From NCBI RefSeq assembly GCF_946187725.1, contig NZ_CAMHSK010000001.1, positions 161,608-225,607 on the forward strand: a stretch of DNA of 64,000 nt. The letters are read 5' to 3'. Below are positions 61,660 to 64,000 of the stretch, piece after piece (within the stretch, counting starts at the first letter, position 1; every line of letters begins with the position of its first letter). The notes under the pieces are model-generated. The model had not been told where the DNA came from. It ran no database searches and was given only the letters and a program-made list of their open reading frames with translations. The stretch is from an uncultured Treponema sp. GTDB taxonomy: Bacteria > Spirochaetota > Spirochaetia > Treponematales > Treponemataceae. Both the position numbers and the translations under genes were made by a program.

Positions 61660-63344
61660 TTAAAAGCCCGGACACAACAGACATAGTTATCGTAGTTCTT
61701 GCTGATGAAGTCCACTTTGCCGTCAGAGATAGTGACATCCCACGCTTCGTAGTAGTAGTAGCCGTTCTGCGACGACGACCAATAGAAATCACACAAGTGT
61801 ATTCCACCCACTGCATTTAATACTGCATTCAGCACGGTCTTGCTTCTGTAGATGTAACAAAGTTCTGCAATGCTCGGCATGTACCAGCCGTCAGCGTATT
61901 CGCCTGTAAGACCGAACGTCGTGGCGTAATTGTTCACGTAGTTGAACGCCGGGTAGTTTGTCGCCGCGTCCGCAGTTCCCGCAGGGTCTACGGAGCAGAT
62001 GTACGCCCAGTTGTCGCTTCCGTCCGTGTCGCCCTTAAAGGTAGCCGTATCTGCCACACCCGAACCAGCATTGCTTGGCGTACAGACGATGTCGCTGAAT
62101 TTCGTGTTGTAACCCGTCGTTCCGCTTGGTGCCCACCTGTACTCTCCGCTGTTCGTTCCGCCGTAAGAATTGTATATGCCCAGCCAACCGCGTGGTATGC
62201 CGTACTCGTCAAGTCCGTACAGAACGCCCACCGCCTTTGACTTCTGTTCAGAGGTAAAGGTAAGGTTGTCTGCATCATAGCGCACAATCGTGCCGTCGCT
62301 CAGGAGCACGTCGCCCACGCTGTACGCGCTGACTACCTTGAGCGTGCCGGTTATCAAATTCGTGCCGTAGCGCACCGTAATGTCGTATTCACCAACCGTT
62401 CCCGGAATGGTGAACGTGGCAGTTAACAGGGTGTCGCTTGTACGCGTAAAGCTGGTGCTTGCAACGATGCTCGGCTTACCCGCGCAAGTTGCCGTGAAAT
62501 TGGACAAAACCACATCTGGCGTGTCAAAGTTTTTTCCGATGATTGTCGCCGTAACCGTGTTGCCTACCTCCGTGAACTCGACCTGAGGAATGGTGAAACT
62601 CGTGAAATTGGGCACATCGTAAACCTGCAATGTCCGTGTGCGCGAGGTCACCACAGCATCTCCGAACAGCACCCCTACCGTGTAGGTATCATTCGCCATG
62701 GGAACGGGAATCTCTGTGTCGATTGTCTGGGGATTTTCTCCGCTTGTCGCCGTCCATCGAACCGCGCTCGTGTCTACGGCAACCGGCTCGGTATAGTACG
62801 CTGCTCCCGTAGAGTCGTACAACTGAATGTACGGAGCGGTCAAGTCAAGGTTGCTGCCCTCGATGCGCACATAATACCTTGTGGAAGCCGTCACATTGTT
62901 CAGGGGAATCTGCACCTTGGCGCTGGTGTACTCACTTCTGTTCAAGGAGTGAAACACTGAAAACAGGGATGACCCTGCGCTTACAGTGAAGCGCGCTGTA
63001 TGCGTCGTGTCCGTTTCATCATTGCCAATCTTGCACAGCACCGTGTACGTACGGTCTCTATAATCAGAATTAGAACTTGTTGAAGGAGCGGTAATAGTTG
63101 CGGTGGCTGTTCCGGCCGCTTTGTCGAGTGTCGCAACCGTAGTGGTCATGTTTCCGCTCGGGTCTTTTGTCTGAATCTTTACGACCGTGCCTTCCTCAAT
63201 CTGCTCTGCGTTCATCAATCTGGCAACCACCGTCACAGTCTGGTCAGCATCGTTGTACGCCAAATGGTAGCGGCTCAAAGTGATGTCCTGTACGCGAGCA
63301 CCTTCCGCCGGAGTAACGCTTGCTGTCTGAACAACGCTCGCATT
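61656..63344 (-). CDS. 3' part of a broken surface-protein gene; DUF1566 C-terminus, DGR-target-like
   Basis: Second half of a gene cut by an in-frame TGA at 63345-63347; reinitiation would be at 63278 at best. It contains about four Ig/TIG-like beta domains and then a DUF1566 domain (GDVLLSDGTIVRYDADN, EYADGWYMPSIAELCYIYRS). The last about 40 residues (FYWSSSQNGYYYYEAWDVTI ... VRAFK) look like the variable region of diversity-generating retroelement targets: Tyr, Asp, Phe and Ile codons that differ from AAC/AAT only at A positions. A 6-bp hairpin (ATAGCG/CGCTAT, 61638-61659) overlaps the stop. G+C is higher than in neighbouring genes. Confidence 0.75.
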   Translation of the reverse strand, partial: NASVVQTASVTPAEGARVQDITLSRYHLAYNDADQTVTVVARLMNAEQIEEGTVVKIQTKDPSGNMTTTVATLDKAAGTATATITAPSTSSNSDYRDRTYTVLCKIGNDETDTTHTARFTVSAGSSLFSVFHSLNRSEYTSAKVQIPLNNVTASTRYYVRIEGSNLDLTAPYIQLYDSTGAAYYTEPVAVDTSAVRWTATSGENPQTIDTEIPVPMANDTYTVGVLFGDAVVTSRTRTLQVYDVPNFTSFTIPQVEFTEVGNTVTATIIGKNFDTPDVVLSNFTATCAGKPSIVASTSFTRTSDTLLTATFTIPGTVGEYDITVRYGTNLITGTLKVVSAYSVGDVLLSDGTIVRYDADNLTFTSEQKSKAVGVLYGLDEYGIPRGWLGIYNSYGGTNSGEYRWAPSGTTGYNTKFSDIVCTPSNAGSGVADTATFKGDTDGSDNWAYICSVDPAGTADAATNYPAFNYVNNYATTFGLTGEYADGWYMPSIAELCYIYRSKTVLNAVLNAVGGIHLCDFYWSSSQNGYYYYEAWDVTISDGKVDFISKNYDNYVCCVRAFK

Positions 63345-64000
63345 TCATGTTTTGTCAACGGCTTTAACAGAGAACACATATTCGCTTCCGTCAACTTCAA
63401 TATCGCTCAAAACATACGGAGAAGTCGCATGAGAATCAGTAACGACTGCTGTTCCGACCTTTGTGTAGCTTAATGAAATGTAATCCAAATCACTGTCTGT
63501 CGGGTTCACCCATGTTACGGTGATTTTCTGAGTGCTTGTCATGTATTTTGCAGTCAGTCCGCTTACAGCTGCCGGGGCTGTTTTGTCGATGTTTGAGATT
63601 TTGTCTTCTGTCGCAACAACATAGCCACCACCTTTTTTGGCTGCCACGGTGTAATATCCGTTCTTAGTTGCCGTGATTTTGTATTTTCCTTCTGAATCAG
63701 CTGTAATCGCCGTGAATGAAGCGTTTGTTAAAACAGATTTTGAATCTGACCAGTCAATTTGAGATTCTGAATATACAAATCCGACTTTTGAAAGGTTATC
63801 TTCCGTAACATTCACAGTGATTGTGACATCTTGGTTTGTAAGTTCTTCCGTACTAAGAAGAGTTGCAATTGCGTAAGAACCGATTGAAGAAGTCAATCCA
63901 GAAGAAATTATTGTGGTTCCGCCAGTGCCACTCGTACCATCTCTCCCGTTTGCTCCTGCTTTTGCAAGAAGAGTCCAACCGTCGGTTGTGTAAATGTATG
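63345..64000 (-). CDS. 5' part of the broken surface-protein gene (continues past the window)
   Basis: The frame is open from the right edge to TGA 63345-63347. It starts with IYTTDGWTLLAKAGANGRDG and a Gly-rich spacer (SGTGGTTIISSG), then a beta-rich domain and an FN3-like module (VSGLTAKYMTSTQKITVTW). It ends SVKAVDKT, and translation past the stop gives NASVVQTASVTPAEGA in the same frame, so the two pieces are one gene with a single nonsense codon (TGG to TGA would be one change). The N-terminus, expected to be a lipoprotein or signal peptide, is off the window. Confidence 0.75.
   Translation of the reverse strand, partial: YIYTTDGWTLLAKAGANGRDGTSGTGGTTIISSGLTSSIGSYAIATLLSTEELTNQDVTITVNVTEDNLSKVGFVYSESQIDWSDSKSVLTNASFTAITADSEGKYKITATKNGYYTVAAKKGGGYVVATEDKISNIDKTAPAAVSGLTAKYMTSTQKITVTWVNPTDSDLDYISLSYTKVGTAVVTDSHATSPYVLSDIEVDGSEYVFSVKAVDKT

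Noticed and set aside
63345..63347. In-frame TGA as selenocysteine or recoded Trp
   Set aside because: The protein is a beta-rich surface protein with no redox site and no obvious SECIS-like hairpin after the codon. Other genes in the window use TGA as a normal stop, so a nonsense mutation is simpler.
1..64000. CRISPR arrays, tRNA and rRNA genes
   Set aside because: I saw no regularly spaced direct repeats with unique spacers, no cloverleaf-type sequences with T-loop motifs, and no rRNA-like conserved blocks.

Overview
The window looks like a chromosomal segment of a saccharolytic spirochaete, most probably a gut or rumen Treponema. The basis is the gene content (LplB/LplC-type sugar permeases without a linked ATPase, WecG/TagA and MinD-like genes in a typical Treponema setting, many lipoproteins, a DUF1566 surface protein, a degenerate AraC/histidine-kinase-like regulator) and the moderate G+C with A/T-rich intergenic DNA. 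The species cannot be named from the sequence.

Layout. 1-256 is the tail of an SUMF1/FGE-like protein. 300-5540 is a sugar operon (two permeases, a solute-binding lipoprotein and a cytoplasmic GH32 beta-fructosidase) behind a promoter that carries two palindromic operators, which suggests fructan or sucrose use. 5668-13000 is on the minus strand: proS, then a five-gene operon of minD-like, lgt and an oligopeptide ABC system (binding protein plus two permeases). 13069-29473 is mainly housekeeping and signalling: ctpA, rsmE, a WecG/TagA glycosyltransferase, a sigma-54 activator without a DNA-binding domain, a TrmH-type methyltransferase, a diguanylate cyclase, uvrC, a LamG/FN3 secreted protein, a large TPR protein, an M24 peptidase, an XRE repressor with a lipoprotein target, and a RelB/YoeB-type toxin-antitoxin pair. 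29477-44293 holds murJ, twin giant hairpin elements, an SDR, pepF, adenosine deaminase with a catalytically dead paralogue, mnmG, an SH3 lipoprotein, metF, an outer-membrane barrel candidate, a DUF1848 protein and guaB.

44413-59367 is a pectin/galacturonate region: a secreted pectinesterase, then uxaA, a sugar ABC importer (binding protein and two permeases), a 1064-residue regulator that fuses a LacI-type sensor to an AraC DNA-binding domain, and uxaB. The likely flow is pectin de-esterification outside, uptake of galacturonides, then UxaB (tagaturonate to altronate) and UxaA (altronate to KDG). uxaC, kdgK, eda and polygalacturonases are not in the window. An IS1182-like element follows. The right edge is a large surface-protein gene broken by an in-frame TGA, whose C-terminus resembles the variable region of diversity-generating retroelement targets.

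Three patterns cut across the genes. (1) At least eleven genes have a -10 hexamer ending 6-8 nt before the start codon and no ribosome-binding site, which predicts widespread leaderless mRNAs. (2) Several dispersed palindromic repeat families sit between genes and also inside coding sequence (uvrC and two signal peptides). (3) None of the three ABC systems has a linked ATPase, so a shared ATPase elsewhere is implied.
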